A DNA stretch of 64,000 nt from Alteromonas lipotrueiana (lineage in GTDB: Bacteria; Pseudomonadota; Gammaproteobacteria; Enterobacterales; Alteromonadaceae). The notes beneath the pieces are model-generated. The model saw only the letters and a program-made list of their open reading frames with translations. It searched no databases and was not told the origin of the DNA. Positions 10,959 through 19,420 of the stretch are shown in pieces (the stretch's first letter is position 1; every line of letters starts with the position of its first letter). The translations under genes were made by a program, and so were the position numbers. The stretch lies in contig NZ_JAESDK010000001.1 in the NCBI RefSeq assembly GCF_019249245.1, positions 327,246 to 391,245 on the forward strand, read 5' to 3'.

Positions 10959-11288
10959 ATGGCATATGGATTTTTAGCAATTGCGATATGCGCCGAAGTG
11001 TTGGGCACGTTGGCGTTGAAAGCCTCCGCGGGCTTTACACATAGTCTGGCCAGCACACTTTGTGTGATCAGTTACGGTATCGCCTTTTACTTTTTGGCGC
11101 TGGTGGTGAAAACGCTTCCGGTAGGTACCACCTATGCTATTTGGTCAGGTGCTGGCATAGTGCTTATCACCGCGTTAGGGGCACTGTGGTATAAAGAGAT
11201 TCCTGACCTACCGGCGCTTATCGGCATGACATTTATTTTGCTGGGGGTGCTTATTATTAACGTGTTTTCTCAAACCGCTCTACACTAA
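10959..11288 (+). CDS. Small multidrug resistance (SMR) family exporter
   Basis: A 109-residue EmrE-type protein with four transmembrane helices. The membrane-embedded glutamate required for proton/drug antiport is present at about residue 14 (AICAEVLGT), and the signature YAIWSGAGIV of helix 3 is intact. SMR proteins work as antiparallel dimers exporting quaternary cations, or guanidinium in the Gdx subgroup. The sequence around the Glu resembles the EmrE/QacE branch more than Gdx, though this is a judgement by eye. Divergent from the Nramp-like gene across a 196-bp spacer. Confidence 0.88.
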   Translation: MAYGFLAIAICAEVLGTLALKASAGFTHSLASTLCVISYGIAFYFLALVVKTLPVGTTYAIWSGAGIVLITALGALWYKEIPDLPALIGMTFILLGVLIINVFSQTALH

Positions 11289-11480
11289 AAATATCGTGGT
11301 GCCTTACCCGGCTTTGGTAAATGCGGCGCCTGCACTATGAGTAACCTGCTGTAGGTGTTTGCGCAACCCGTTATACTTGCAGTATGGTGGTGTTTTAGCC
11401 ATGCTTTATGAGACTGAGTTTTGACGATAACCAGCGCAAGCGTTAAGCGCTTCTTACCTGCTTTTTTAAGGCGTTAAATT

Positions 11481-11849
11481 ATGCAAAAAGTGACCGGTAT
11501 AGGAGGGCTGTTTTTTCGCTCTCAATCTCCTTCCTCGTTGGCCAGCTGGTATGAAACCCATCTGGGTGTTAGCCAGGTGCCTGATAATTACGACGACCCG
11601 GGATGGCAGCAAAGCGCTGGCACTACCGTATTTGCTCCGTTTGAGCAAACCAGTGATTATTTTGGAAACCCAGACAAAGTCTGGATGATTAATTTTCGAG
11701 TAGATAACTTAACCGCTATGGTAGAGCAGTTGCAAAAATCTGGCATTGAGGTCAAAGTGGATCCACAGAGTTACCCTAACGGGCGCTTTGCCCGGCTTAA
11801 TGATCCTGAAGGAAATCCTATTGAGTTGTGGGAACCGGCCACTCCTTAG
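11481..11849 (+). CDS. VOC (glyoxalase/bleomycin-resistance) family protein
   Basis: A 122-residue vicinal-oxygen-chelate protein with the paired beta-alpha-beta-beta-beta layout: GGLFFRSQSPSSLASWYETHLGV at the N-terminal module and DNLTAMVEQLQKSGIEV followed by FARLNDPEGNPIELWEP at the C-terminal module. The final Glu of IELWEP is the usual metal-ligand position. The reaction is not predictable from the sequence. It lies 24 bp before the DUF6151 gene in the same direction. Confidence 0.85.
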   Translation: MQKVTGIGGLFFRSQSPSSLASWYETHLGVSQVPDNYDDPGWQQSAGTTVFAPFEQTSDYFGNPDKVWMINFRVDNLTAMVEQLQKSGIEVKVDPQSYPNGRFARLNDPEGNPIELWEPATP

Positions 11850-11873
11850 CACAGTTAAACCACAAGGAAATCT

Positions 11874-12461
11874 ATGAATCACTCTCTTGCCTGCGAATGT
11901 AAAAGTGTGCAGGGCTACATAAAGCCAGGGGGCTCCTGCAGCAGAGTATTGTGCTACTGCAAAGACTGTCAGGCCTTTGCGTACTATCTACAGGCTAATG
12001 ACAGAGTGCTGAATGTTCAGGGCGGAACGCACCTGGTGCAGCTGTCACCACACCGTGTGGTATTCACTACCGGGCAAGAGCATCTGGCGGCCATCAGACT
12101 TCGCTCTGATGGCTTGCTGCGCTGGTATACCCAATGCTGCAATAGCCCGGTGGGCAACACGCTGGCCAGCTCATCCATCGCTTTTATAGGGCTGGTAGAT
12201 AATATTTTAACACCTGCCGCAATCCCAAAAGATTTTCCGGGCAAAATGGCTGTGGTTCATACTGACTCGGCGCAAGGCTCGCCAAAACCTAAATCAAAAG
12301 GGTTTCCGGCTACCATGTGGCGTGCAGCAACCATAGTTGCTAAAGCACGCTGGTCGGGTAATTACAAAAAAAATCCGTTTTTTGAACAAAATGGCGAACC
12401 GGTCGTACAGCCGCAAATCTTATCGCCGGAGCAGCGCGCAAGTTTGCTTCCTTATCGATAA
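11874..12461 (+). CDS. DUF6151 family, GFA-like cysteine-rich protein
   Basis: A 195-residue protein related to the glutathione-dependent formaldehyde-activating (GFA/CENP-V) fold. Cysteines sit in CEC near residues 8-10, in CYCKDCQAF and in QCCNSPVGN, the usual zinc-binding arrangement of this family. The DUF6151 family has no established function. AAGGA precedes the ATG. It is probably co-transcribed with the upstream VOC gene. Confidence 0.75.
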   Translation: MNHSLACECKSVQGYIKPGGSCSRVLCYCKDCQAFAYYLQANDRVLNVQGGTHLVQLSPHRVVFTTGQEHLAAIRLRSDGLLRWYTQCCNSPVGNTLASSSIAFIGLVDNILTPAAIPKDFPGKMAVVHTDSAQGSPKPKSKGFPATMWRAATIVAKARWSGNYKKNPFFEQNGEPVVQPQILSPEQRASLLPYR

Positions 12462-12620
12462 ACTAATCTGAATAAACTGCGTCTTCACCGCGCCGCTTTG
12501 CCGCCTTATTTGATTAGCAGTAGCGGGCTGTGCCACACTACCTTGATTTTAACGACAAAGTTACAGACCCTACAATATCGGTAACTTTGAATCAGATAAC
12601 ACACTGTTGGCAAAGACAAA

Positions 12621-13412
12621 ATGAAAAGACGCCCATTGTCCTGTTTTTTAATTGTACGTAATGAAGCCGACCGAATAGAGGCTTGCCTGCAAGGCTTGGC
12701 AGGGTGGGTAGATCAGCTGATTATTCTTGACTCAGGCAGTACCGACAATACCGCTGAATTGTGTCGTAACTATACCGATGAAGTTTACATTACCGACTGG
12801 CCAGGCTACGGCCCACAGCGCAACCGTGCACTGGCTAAATGTAAACATGATTGGGTGCTGAACCTGGATGCCGACGAAAATATCACGGTGGCACTAAAAC
12901 AAGAAATAGATGACGTACTCAGCGAACCCGACCTTAACGCCAACATTTTGCGGCTTCCCTGGCAAACCTATCTGTTTGGCAAGCCACTTAATCATGGCCG
13001 CTATTCGACACCACAGGGCAAACTCTTTTTAAACAAAAATGGCGCCCAGTTTAAAAATTCGCAAGTTCACGAAGTACTGCAAATTAACAACCCGGTAGTA
13101 CGAACATTAACGCAACCGCTGAAACACTTCAGCTGGCGAACCTATGAACACTTACAAGAAAAGCATCTGAAATACGCCTGCATTCTGGCAGCAGAAAAAC
13201 ATGCAAAAGGTAAAACCGGCTCCCTGCCTTATGCCGTTTTGCGTTTTTTCACCGACTTTTTACAGCAATACTTACTCAGGGGTGGGTTTTTAGATGGAAA
13301 AGCGGGGTTTTTTATGGCCCTGGTGTTAGGGCAGTATGCGTTTCACAAGTATGCCGCCTTAGCAGCAATGAAAATGCAGTCTGATTCTAAGCAAGAGACC
13401 CCCCATCAATGA
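12621..13412 (+). CDS. GT2 glycosyltransferase, WaaE/KdtX-like
   Basis: Family 2 glycosyltransferase of 263 residues resembling the LPS inner-core glucosyltransferases WaaE/KdtX. The nucleotide-sugar-binding fold starts with LSCFLIVRNEADRIEACL, followed by ILDSGSTDNT and the DXD-type motif NLDADE near residue 83. It has no signal peptide and should act on the cytoplasmic face, with a C-terminal amphipathic segment (YLLRGGFLDGKAGFF). It overlaps the next GT2 gene by 4 bp (ATGA). The LPS-core role is inferred from the subfamily; no other LPS genes are adjacent. Confidence 0.85.
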   Translation: MKRRPLSCFLIVRNEADRIEACLQGLAGWVDQLIILDSGSTDNTAELCRNYTDEVYITDWPGYGPQRNRALAKCKHDWVLNLDADENITVALKQEIDDVLSEPDLNANILRLPWQTYLFGKPLNHGRYSTPQGKLFLNKNGAQFKNSQVHEVLQINNPVVRTLTQPLKHFSWRTYEHLQEKHLKYACILAAEKHAKGKTGSLPYAVLRFFTDFLQQYLLRGGFLDGKAGFFMALVLGQYAFHKYAALAAMKMQSDSKQETPHQ

Positions 13413-14185
13413 ATACCCCGATAAGTGTTTTTATCGTTACCTACAACGAGCAACAAATGCTGGATGAAGTATTACGCTCGGTCGCTCAGTTTGATGAAAT
13501 TATTGTGGTGGACTCTGGCTCTACCGATAATACCGTGGACATTGCCAAACAACACGGTGCGAAGGTACTGAAACAAAGCTGGCTGGGGTTTGCCAGTCAA
13601 AAGCAATTTGCCATGGAAGCATGTCGTAATGAATGGTGCTTTAATTTGGATGGCGATGAGGTTGTCCCCGAGCAGGTTGTAAGCGAAATACAACAGCGAG
13701 TAAACCAACAGCAATACACCGGTTTGAGGGTGTATTTTGAAGATCTTTTTATGGGTGCCCCCATGCACCGTTCGGCTCACAAACGTTCAATTGTACGGGT
13801 ATTTCAAAAGTCTAAAACTCATTACCCTACCCAACGGCTGGTTCATGAAAATGTGATTGTTGATGGCACGACACACACCGTCCCTGGCCTTATTGTACAT
13901 CACGGTTATGACGATCTGGCCACCTATATGGCAAAGCAAAACCGCTATTCTTCTTTGGGCGCGCAGGAAAAATTCGCGCGTGGCAAGACCTGCTCACTCA
14001 TCAAACTGAGTCTTGTATTTCCGCTTATGTTTATCAAAGAATACTTTTTACGAAAACATGTATTGTCTGGGTTTCGCGGGCTTATTCTTGCGACTACCAA
14101 TGCCATGTATGCTTTTTTAAAAGAGGCAAAGCTTTACGAATTACACCGCCGCAATAAGCAAAAGACAGATAAAGACCATTGGTAG
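13409..14185 (+). CDS. Second GT2 glycosyltransferase, WaaE/KdtX-like
   Basis: A 258-residue family 2 glycosyltransferase with the same layout as its upstream neighbour: VFIVTYNEQQMLDEVL, VVDSGSTDNT and NLDGDEVV. Its C-terminal region also matches (YFLRKHVLSGFRGLI against YLLRGGFLDGKAGFF), so the pair looks like an old tandem duplication. The ATG overlaps the stop of the first gene (ATGA), which suggests translational coupling and successive sugar additions to the same acceptor, probably LPS core. Acceptor and sugar are unknown. Confidence 0.85.
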   Translation: MNTPISVFIVTYNEQQMLDEVLRSVAQFDEIIVVDSGSTDNTVDIAKQHGAKVLKQSWLGFASQKQFAMEACRNEWCFNLDGDEVVPEQVVSEIQQRVNQQQYTGLRVYFEDLFMGAPMHRSAHKRSIVRVFQKSKTHYPTQRLVHENVIVDGTTHTVPGLIVHHGYDDLATYMAKQNRYSSLGAQEKFARGKTCSLIKLSLVFPLMFIKEYFLRKHVLSGFRGLILATTNAMYAFLKEAKLYELHRRNKQKTDKDHW

Positions 14186-14240
14186 ATCTACATCTAAAGT
14201 TTAGTTTCTATTTTTTCAAAATTGCACTAATTTAAAACAG

Positions 14241-14246
14241 TATAAT
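14241..14246 (+). promoter_or_regulatory. Possible -10 element (TATAAT)
   Basis: A consensus TATAAT lies 65 bp upstream of the next gene in an AT-rich stretch. No -35 hexamer at good spacing is evident (TTGCAC is only 13 bp upstream), so this is tentative. Confidence 0.3.
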
Positions 14247-14311
14247 TTATAAACAAATCGCGGATCAGTTTTACTTAAACCAAACATTGAAGTTAAGGCA
14301 AAGGAACCGCC

Positions 14312-14791
14312 ATGTTTAATCAAGCTATTGATAGCGTAAAAAAGTTGCAACACTGGCCTGACTGGTTGTTGTCATCATATAGCCTGTTGGGTTTTGCGGG
14401 CGGTTGGATGATTTCATTTATCGTGCTTTCAGTATGGTTGTGGCTCATATTAAGCATTTTCAGTGTGTTACTTATGTTTTTCTTTGCCATTGACCAACGG
14501 CGCAAACGTACTGCTAACGGCAGTCCCTGGGCCCGGTTACGGTGTGACGGTGAAGATATTGTGGTGAACAGTCGGCGCTGGAATAAAACCAGTATCGATT
14601 TGGTAGTGATGGGAAAATCCGAAAGCCGGGCCTGGATTCAGCTTTTGGTTAAAGAAGATGATACGGTAATGGCGCAGCTAAGCTTCGCAGCGCTTTATTT
14701 TCCAGCGGTAGAAGCGTTTTTTCGTCTTCGCCTGCCCCACGCAACCATAAAAATTATGCCCGTATTACCCTGTAATACTAAAGATTATTAA
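14312..14791 (+). CDS. Unknown protein with two N-terminal membrane helices
   Basis: A 159-residue protein I cannot assign. Two hydrophobic helices (about residues 24-40 and 43-61) are followed by a basic QRRKR and a soluble C-terminal domain of about 95 residues with alternating beta-strand character. The architecture recalls YgfX-like proteins (two helices plus a small cytoplasmic domain), but I cannot claim homology. AAGGA lies 8 nt before the ATG, which makes translation likely. It stands alone between the glycosyltransferase pair and another small unknown gene. Confidence 0.7.
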   Translation: MFNQAIDSVKKLQHWPDWLLSSYSLLGFAGGWMISFIVLSVWLWLILSIFSVLLMFFFAIDQRRKRTANGSPWARLRCDGEDIVVNSRRWNKTSIDLVVMGKSESRAWIQLLVKEDDTVMAQLSFAALYFPAVEAFFRLRLPHATIKIMPVLPCNTKDY

Positions 14792-15038
14792 CCAGAGGGC
14801 GACGGGCCTTAAACCCAAAATCGGGCTTACCCGGTCATATACTGTTCGCTAAACATTCTAAAAATAGCGTAAAGTAAATTATTTATTTTAATAACCCACT
14901 ATTACATATTATCAGGCGCGAACGTGGTTATCGTAAGCCATTTAACGGCCTAGTTCGTACATAGATATTGGCGTACAAGTCAGTATTGCGAGCAATTTCA
15001 GATAATAGTGCAGTTTTAGGCGAAAAGGAGACACATGT

Positions 15039-15386
15039 ATGTCTGTTTATCTAGGCGTTAGCGCAGGTATCTTCAGTCTTTATGTGTTGATCAATCTTTG
15101 GGCTATGCATTCTCAGCGATTAAACCGCCCGAACTATGTACTTACAGAATTAGATAGCCTGGTTGGTGTTCGCCATAACAGTTTGGCTCGTTTGTCAGCC
15201 AGATTCACCACTTTTGTAGAAAAACACCATATTCGCCGCATTCAGGTTTCGCATGAATGCCTGACACTATTCACTGACACCAACGACTTTGTAGATATAT
15301 GGTTGTGCGACGAATATTTGTTTTCAAATGCCAGCCGGGCAAAGACCTTATTTCCTGATGCTGAATTTGTTCGGACCTTCGCATAA
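15039..15386 (+). CDS. Unknown protein with one N-terminal membrane helix
   Basis: A 115-residue protein with one N-terminal transmembrane segment (about residues 4-24, LGVSAGIFSLYVLINLWA) and a cytoplasmic remainder without recognisable motif. An AAGGAG 8 nt upstream fixes the ATG at 15039; an overlapping ATG at 15035 in another frame is too close. The preceding 247 bp (14792-15038) show no gene. Function unknown. Confidence 0.65.
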   Translation: MSVYLGVSAGIFSLYVLINLWAMHSQRLNRPNYVLTELDSLVGVRHNSLARLSARFTTFVEKHHIRRIQVSHECLTLFTDTNDFVDIWLCDEYLFSNASRAKTLFPDAEFVRTFA

Positions 15387-15600
15387 TGAGCACTAAACCC
15401 TTGTTTGCATAAATTTATGCTGGTTGTTTTCACACCCCTCATACAGGCTGTTTACGTTTTTGATAAAAGTCGTAAACTCTGGCTACCGAAACGCAATTCG
15501 AAGACCTGGTTTACCTTGCCCTGCTGACTATTTTCTCATCATTAGCTGCGTATAATCGGCTCGTCTTTTGAACAGGGTTCATTTACGGGTTTCTTATCTT

Positions 15601-16296
15601 ATGCAAAAAACAAAACACAGTTTTGTCGAAGATGTTTTCGCACTAATATGTGCTGGCTTATTTGTCGCATTCGGCGTTCACTTGTTTCAGTCTCAGGACT
15701 TGATGGTGGGCGGTGCCGCGGGTCTGGCAATGTTAGGCACTCATGCTTTGCCCATGAACTTCGGTTTACTGTTCTTTTTAATCAATCTGCCATTCTACGC
15801 ACTGGCGTGGACTCAAATTAGTAAGCGATTTACTCTAAATACGTTTATTTCAGTAACTACAGTATCTGTACTTTCTGAGCAGATACCTGCATTTGTCGAT
15901 ATTTCCCATGCGAATCCTATCTTTATTGCTATTTTCGCCGGCGTATTAATAGGTACCGGCATGTTGATTATGTTCCGGCATAGTTCCAGTCTTGGAGGGG
16001 TGGGCATATTAGGCTTTTATCTGCAGGCGCGTTTTGGTTTACGAGCCGGTGTATTCCAGCTTAGTGTGGACACAATAATTCTACTGAGCGCCCTGGCCTT
16101 TATTGACTGGTCATTGATAATGATCTCTATTCTGGCTGCATTTTGTCTGAATCTGGTGTTGTCGCTAAATCATCGCCCGGAACGCTATGTTCCGGGTAAA
16201 AAACATCAGTCTGATGATAAACCGGTGCAGCATAGCTCTGGTCGTTCAGCGCCAGACGCTGAGCTTAGTTCAGCCTTACAGCCACAAAATAGCTAA
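15601..16296 (+). CDS. YitT family membrane protein
   Basis: A 231-residue inner-membrane protein of the YitT (DUF161) family with five or six predicted helices. The recognisable features are GGAAGLAML in the first repeat, NFGLLFFLINLPFYAL, and SSLGGVGILGFYLQ in the second repeat. The frame opens at a TTG (15568), but the ATG at 15601 gives the usual start before the first helix. The C-terminal 40 residues are polar and cytoplasmic. The transported substrate, if any, is unknown for the family. A TATAAT at 15551-15556 could be its -10 box. Confidence 0.82.
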   Translation: MQKTKHSFVEDVFALICAGLFVAFGVHLFQSQDLMVGGAAGLAMLGTHALPMNFGLLFFLINLPFYALAWTQISKRFTLNTFISVTTVSVLSEQIPAFVDISHANPIFIAIFAGVLIGTGMLIMFRHSSSLGGVGILGFYLQARFGLRAGVFQLSVDTIILLSALAFIDWSLIMISILAAFCLNLVLSLNHRPERYVPGKKHQSDDKPVQHSSGRSAPDAELSSALQPQNS

Positions 16297-16393
16297 ATTT
16301 GTTGTAGCGCTGGTATCGGGTCAGGGTTTGACATGTTAATACAACGCTCTGGTTGCTTTACAAATGCCGCGACCTGATTGGTTATTTATGTCA

Positions 16394-17173
16394 TTACAGG
16401 CTGGTATCAAGCAGCATCATAATAACAAAACCGGTGAGTAACGTGAATGTAGCAAGGTTCTGATTGCCGTTATTGTGAGTCTCGGGAATGATTTCATCGC
16501 TTATAATAAATAGCATTGCTCCTGCGGCAAAGGCCAGGGCCCACGGCATCAGTACTGCTGCTGAAGAAACCGCGATGGCGCCTATTAATCCGCCAACCGG
16601 CTCTACTAACCCAGATAAAATACCGATTAAAGCCGATTTACCTGCACTGTAACCTACCGATAATAAAGCAACAGCAACCGCAAGCCCTTCCGGAAAATTC
16701 TGTAAGCCGATACCAATTGCCAGTGTGATCCCGTTGTCCAGCTCGCCGCCTGCAAAACCCACCCCCACAGCCAGCCCTTCAGGAAAGTTATGTAAGGTTA
16801 TTGCAGTAACAAACAGCCAGATGCGTCCAAGCTTGTAGTTATCGCCACCTTCGCGGCCAGAAATAAAGTGCTCGTGGGGTACATATTGATGGATGGCAAA
16901 TAAGGTGAAAGCCCCCAACAGGGTGCCCGTGGCCACAGCCAAACCGCCCAGCGGGTCTGACTGATAATCGGCGCTGGCGTACTCAAGTGCCGGCAATAGT
17001 AGTGAAAAAAAGGTGGCGGCTAACATGATGCCAGCGGCCAGACTTAACAAACCGTCTTCCATACGTCGCGACAAACGACGTATAGCAAATACTCCGAGGC
17101 TGCCCGCTGCGGTTCCAAGGCTGGCACAAAAGCTGGCCGTAAAACCCATTAAAATAACATCGCTGGCTGGCAT
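16394..17173 (-). CDS. ZIP family divalent metal transporter (GufA-like)
   Basis: A 259-residue ZIP-family membrane protein with about eight helices. The metal-site motifs are present in pairs: TLHNFPEGLAVGVG in helix 4 and GLQNFPEGLAVAVAL in helix 5, with EPVGGLIGA in a later helix. ZIP transporters move zinc or related divalent metals into the cytosol, and this sequence is of the GufA subgroup. A polar, Glu/His-containing loop (PHEHFISGREGGDN) precedes the first motif and could act in metal sensing. It lies downstream of alr with 55 bp between them, so they may share a transcript. Metal specificity cannot be read. Confidence 0.88.
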   Translation of the reverse strand: MPASDVILMGFTASFCASLGTAAGSLGVFAIRRLSRRMEDGLLSLAAGIMLAATFFSLLLPALEYASADYQSDPLGGLAVATGTLLGAFTLFAIHQYVPHEHFISGREGGDNYKLGRIWLFVTAITLHNFPEGLAVGVGFAGGELDNGITLAIGIGLQNFPEGLAVAVALLSVGYSAGKSALIGILSGLVEPVGGLIGAIAVSSAAVLMPWALAFAAGAMLFIISDEIIPETHNNGNQNLATFTLLTGFVIMMLLDTSL

Positions 17174-17228
17174 ACACGCTCATCAATACAACAAAGTGTT
17201 CTTTATAACCGGATGACCCAGGGTTGGT

Positions 17229-18308
17229 TCACTTCTGAACGTGGGAGTCACTAACCCGGGGCACCCTGGCCGACACCCGCGTGATAAGTTCATAAGCAAT
17301 AGTATCAGCGCTTGCTGCAATTTCATTCACCGACAAATTCTGCCCCCACAATTCCACTAAGTCGCCCACTTTAACGTGCTCAATATCTGTCACATCGATA
17401 CAAAGCATATCCATAGAAACGCGGCCAGCAAGCGGTGCGCGTTGCCCATGAACCAGCACCGGCGTACCGTTTTGGCAATGGCGCGGATACCCATCACCAT
17501 AACCAATACCTACCGTTGCTACTTTACTATCACGTTTAGCCCGCCAGATTTGTCCATAGCCCACCCCGTCGCCTTTGGGCACTTGCCGCATAGCTATGAT
17601 ACTTGCCTGTAAGGTCATTACAGGTTGTAGCGCCAGATTACACGGGCGCGGATACGCCGGATTCACACCGTACAAGGCGACTCCCAACCGGTTCCACTGT
17701 GCGTAAGTTTCAGGCCAGTATAAAAGTGCCGGAGAATTAGCGATAGATAACGGTAAATTCACCTTACGGGCAAGCGCTTCAACTTTGCTGGTTTGCTGCT
17801 CAGTAAAGTTGTTATCCAGCTCGTCGGCGCAGGCCATATGTGTTACCAACACACTGTGTTCATTCAAAAGGTGCTGATAACGTTGTACCAGTTCGGGCAC
17901 CCGTTCAATACTTAGCCCTAGCCGGTGCATGCCGGTATCAACTTTAAGCCACAACTGCACAGGTGAGTTGGCGGTATTAATCCAGTCCAGCTGCGCCTCG
18001 CTGTGCGCCACTAAGGTAAGCTGATATTGAGCGGCAAGGTCACAATCGTGTGGTTGATGTGGGCCTTCTAATACAATAATCGGTGTTGCTATGCCGTGCT
18101 TTCGCAGATGTACCGCTTCTTCGGTAATGGCGACCGCAAAGGCGTCGGCCTGATGCTGCAAGGCCTGCGCAATAGTAAGAGCGCCATGGCCATAGGCATC
18201 TGCTTTAATAATTGCCATGCTTTGACTGGTTGGCGCCAGTGCTTTTAGCGCCTTTAAATTGTGCTGCAGCGCATCAATGTGAATGATAGCCCGGGTTTGT
18301 CTGCTCAA
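17229..18308 (-). CDS. alr: Alanine racemase
   Basis: PLP-dependent interconversion of L- and D-alanine for peptidoglycan. The Schiff-base lysine is K35 in IIKADAYGHGAL, and the second catalytic residue is the Tyr of GIGYGDGYPR near residue 255. VSMDMLCIDVTD and GDLVELWG are C-terminal beta-domain signatures. At 359 residues the length is typical. The start is a TTG at 18308: no in-frame ATG lies upstream close enough, and the N-terminus MSRQTRAIIHIDALQHN aligns well with the family. It is divergent from murQ, with a 9-bp inverted repeat in the shared spacer. No signal peptide, so cytosolic. Confidence 0.95.
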   Translation of the reverse strand: MSRQTRAIIHIDALQHNLKALKALAPTSQSMAIIKADAYGHGALTIAQALQHQADAFAVAITEEAVHLRKHGIATPIIVLEGPHQPHDCDLAAQYQLTLVAHSEAQLDWINTANSPVQLWLKVDTGMHRLGLSIERVPELVQRYQHLLNEHSVLVTHMACADELDNNFTEQQTSKVEALARKVNLPLSIANSPALLYWPETYAQWNRLGVALYGVNPAYPRPCNLALQPVMTLQASIIAMRQVPKGDGVGYGQIWRAKRDSKVATVGIGYGDGYPRHCQNGTPVLVHGQRAPLAGRVSMDMLCIDVTDIEHVKVGDLVELWGQNLSVNEIAASADTIAYELITRVSARVPRVSDSHVQK

Positions 18309-18378
18309 TGTACTTTGCCAGTCAGTTTGTGTGTTACCAGGTTTTTATATTATCACGTTTTATAGTTACCATAAGGGC

Positions 18379-18401
18379 TTAGCCGTTATGCAAACGGCTA
18401 A
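18379..18401. promoter_or_regulatory. Perfect inverted repeat in the alr-murQ spacer, possible operator
   Basis: TTAGCCGTT (18379-18387) and AACGGCTAA (18393-18401) form a perfect 9-bp inverted repeat with a 5-nt centre, 70 bp from alr and 93 bp from murQ. No T-tract follows on either strand, so an operator for a regulator of one or both genes is more likely than a terminator. The regulator is not identified. Confidence 0.45.
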
Positions 18402-18493
18402 TTCGAAGTAAAATATGCTATGGTAATCAAATTCAGAATCACCCTTTTAAACCTGAATTTTTGGCCTGTATTACCTGATTCAAAAGGAACCCC

Positions 18494-19411
18494 ATGAGCG
18501 ACTCCCATGCCGATATTATGCTGCAACTTAATCAACTGCTCTCTGAGGGCCGCAACCCGGATACTTTGGATATTGATACCGGCTCCAGCCTGGATATTGT
18601 CACGGCAATAAACCAGGAAGATCATAAGGTTGCCCCTGCTGTTGCGGACCAGCTGCCCCAATTAGCGCAGGCGGTCGAGCTAACTACAGCGCAGCTGCAA
18701 CAAGGCGGCCGGCTTATCTACATTGGTGCAGGGACCAGTGGCCGGCTGGGCATACTAGATGCTGTAGAGTGCCGTCCCACATTCAGTGTGCCCGATGATC
18801 TGGTAGTGGGGGTTATTGCCGGTGGCAAAACCGCGATTGAGCACGCGGTTGAAGGGGCTGAAGATAACGAAGCTCAAGGCGTCGCCGATCTCAAAGCGCT
18901 GAACCTTGGCAAAACCGATGTGCTGGTAGGTCTTTCGGCCAGTGGTCGTACGCCGTATGTTGCAGCAGCATTAGACTATGCAAATGAGCAAGGCTGCGTC
19001 ACCATTGCCGTGGCCTGCTCGCCCAATAGCCGCATACTTTGTCAGGCCCGCGTTGCGATATGCCCCCAGGTGGGACCCGAGGCCCTGACCGGCTCTACCC
19101 GCATGAAATCGGGAACCGCGCAAAAGATGGTATTAAATATACTATCTACTGCGGTTATGATTAAACTTGGCAAAACCTACTCAAACCTGATGGTTGATGT
19201 TCATGCCAGTAACAATAAGCTGCGGGCCCGAGCAGTACGAATCGTTATGCAGGCTACCGACTGTGATGAGCCTACGGCCCAACAATCGTTAAAAACCGCT
19301 CACGGAAACACTAAAGTAGCTATTTTGATGTTACTTGCCCGGTGCGATTTCGCGCAGGCGGAACAACTGCTCGCACAGCATCAGGGCGTATTGCGCTCAT
19401 CGTTGTCCTAA
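18494..19411 (+). CDS. murQ: N-acetylmuramic acid 6-phosphate etherase MurQ
   Basis: Cleaves the lactyl ether of MurNAc-6-phosphate to give GlcNAc-6-phosphate and D-lactate, the key cytosolic step of MurNAc salvage. The 305-residue protein is a single SIS domain with the family signatures GAGTSGRLGILDAVECRPTF (catalytic Glu in AVEC), GLSASGRTPYV and LTGSTRMKSGTAQKM. AAGGAA precedes the ATG. namZ follows after 9 bp, and a D-lactate dehydrogenase follows namZ. The order suggests that the product D-lactate is oxidised by the neighbouring enzyme. Confidence 0.96.
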   Translation: MSDSHADIMLQLNQLLSEGRNPDTLDIDTGSSLDIVTAINQEDHKVAPAVADQLPQLAQAVELTTAQLQQGGRLIYIGAGTSGRLGILDAVECRPTFSVPDDLVVGVIAGGKTAIEHAVEGAEDNEAQGVADLKALNLGKTDVLVGLSASGRTPYVAAALDYANEQGCVTIAVACSPNSRILCQARVAICPQVGPEALTGSTRMKSGTAQKMVLNILSTAVMIKLGKTYSNLMVDVHASNNKLRARAVRIVMQATDCDEPTAQQSLKTAHGNTKVAILMLLARCDFAQAEQLLAQHQGVLRSSLS

Positions 19412-19420
19412 GGTTAATTT

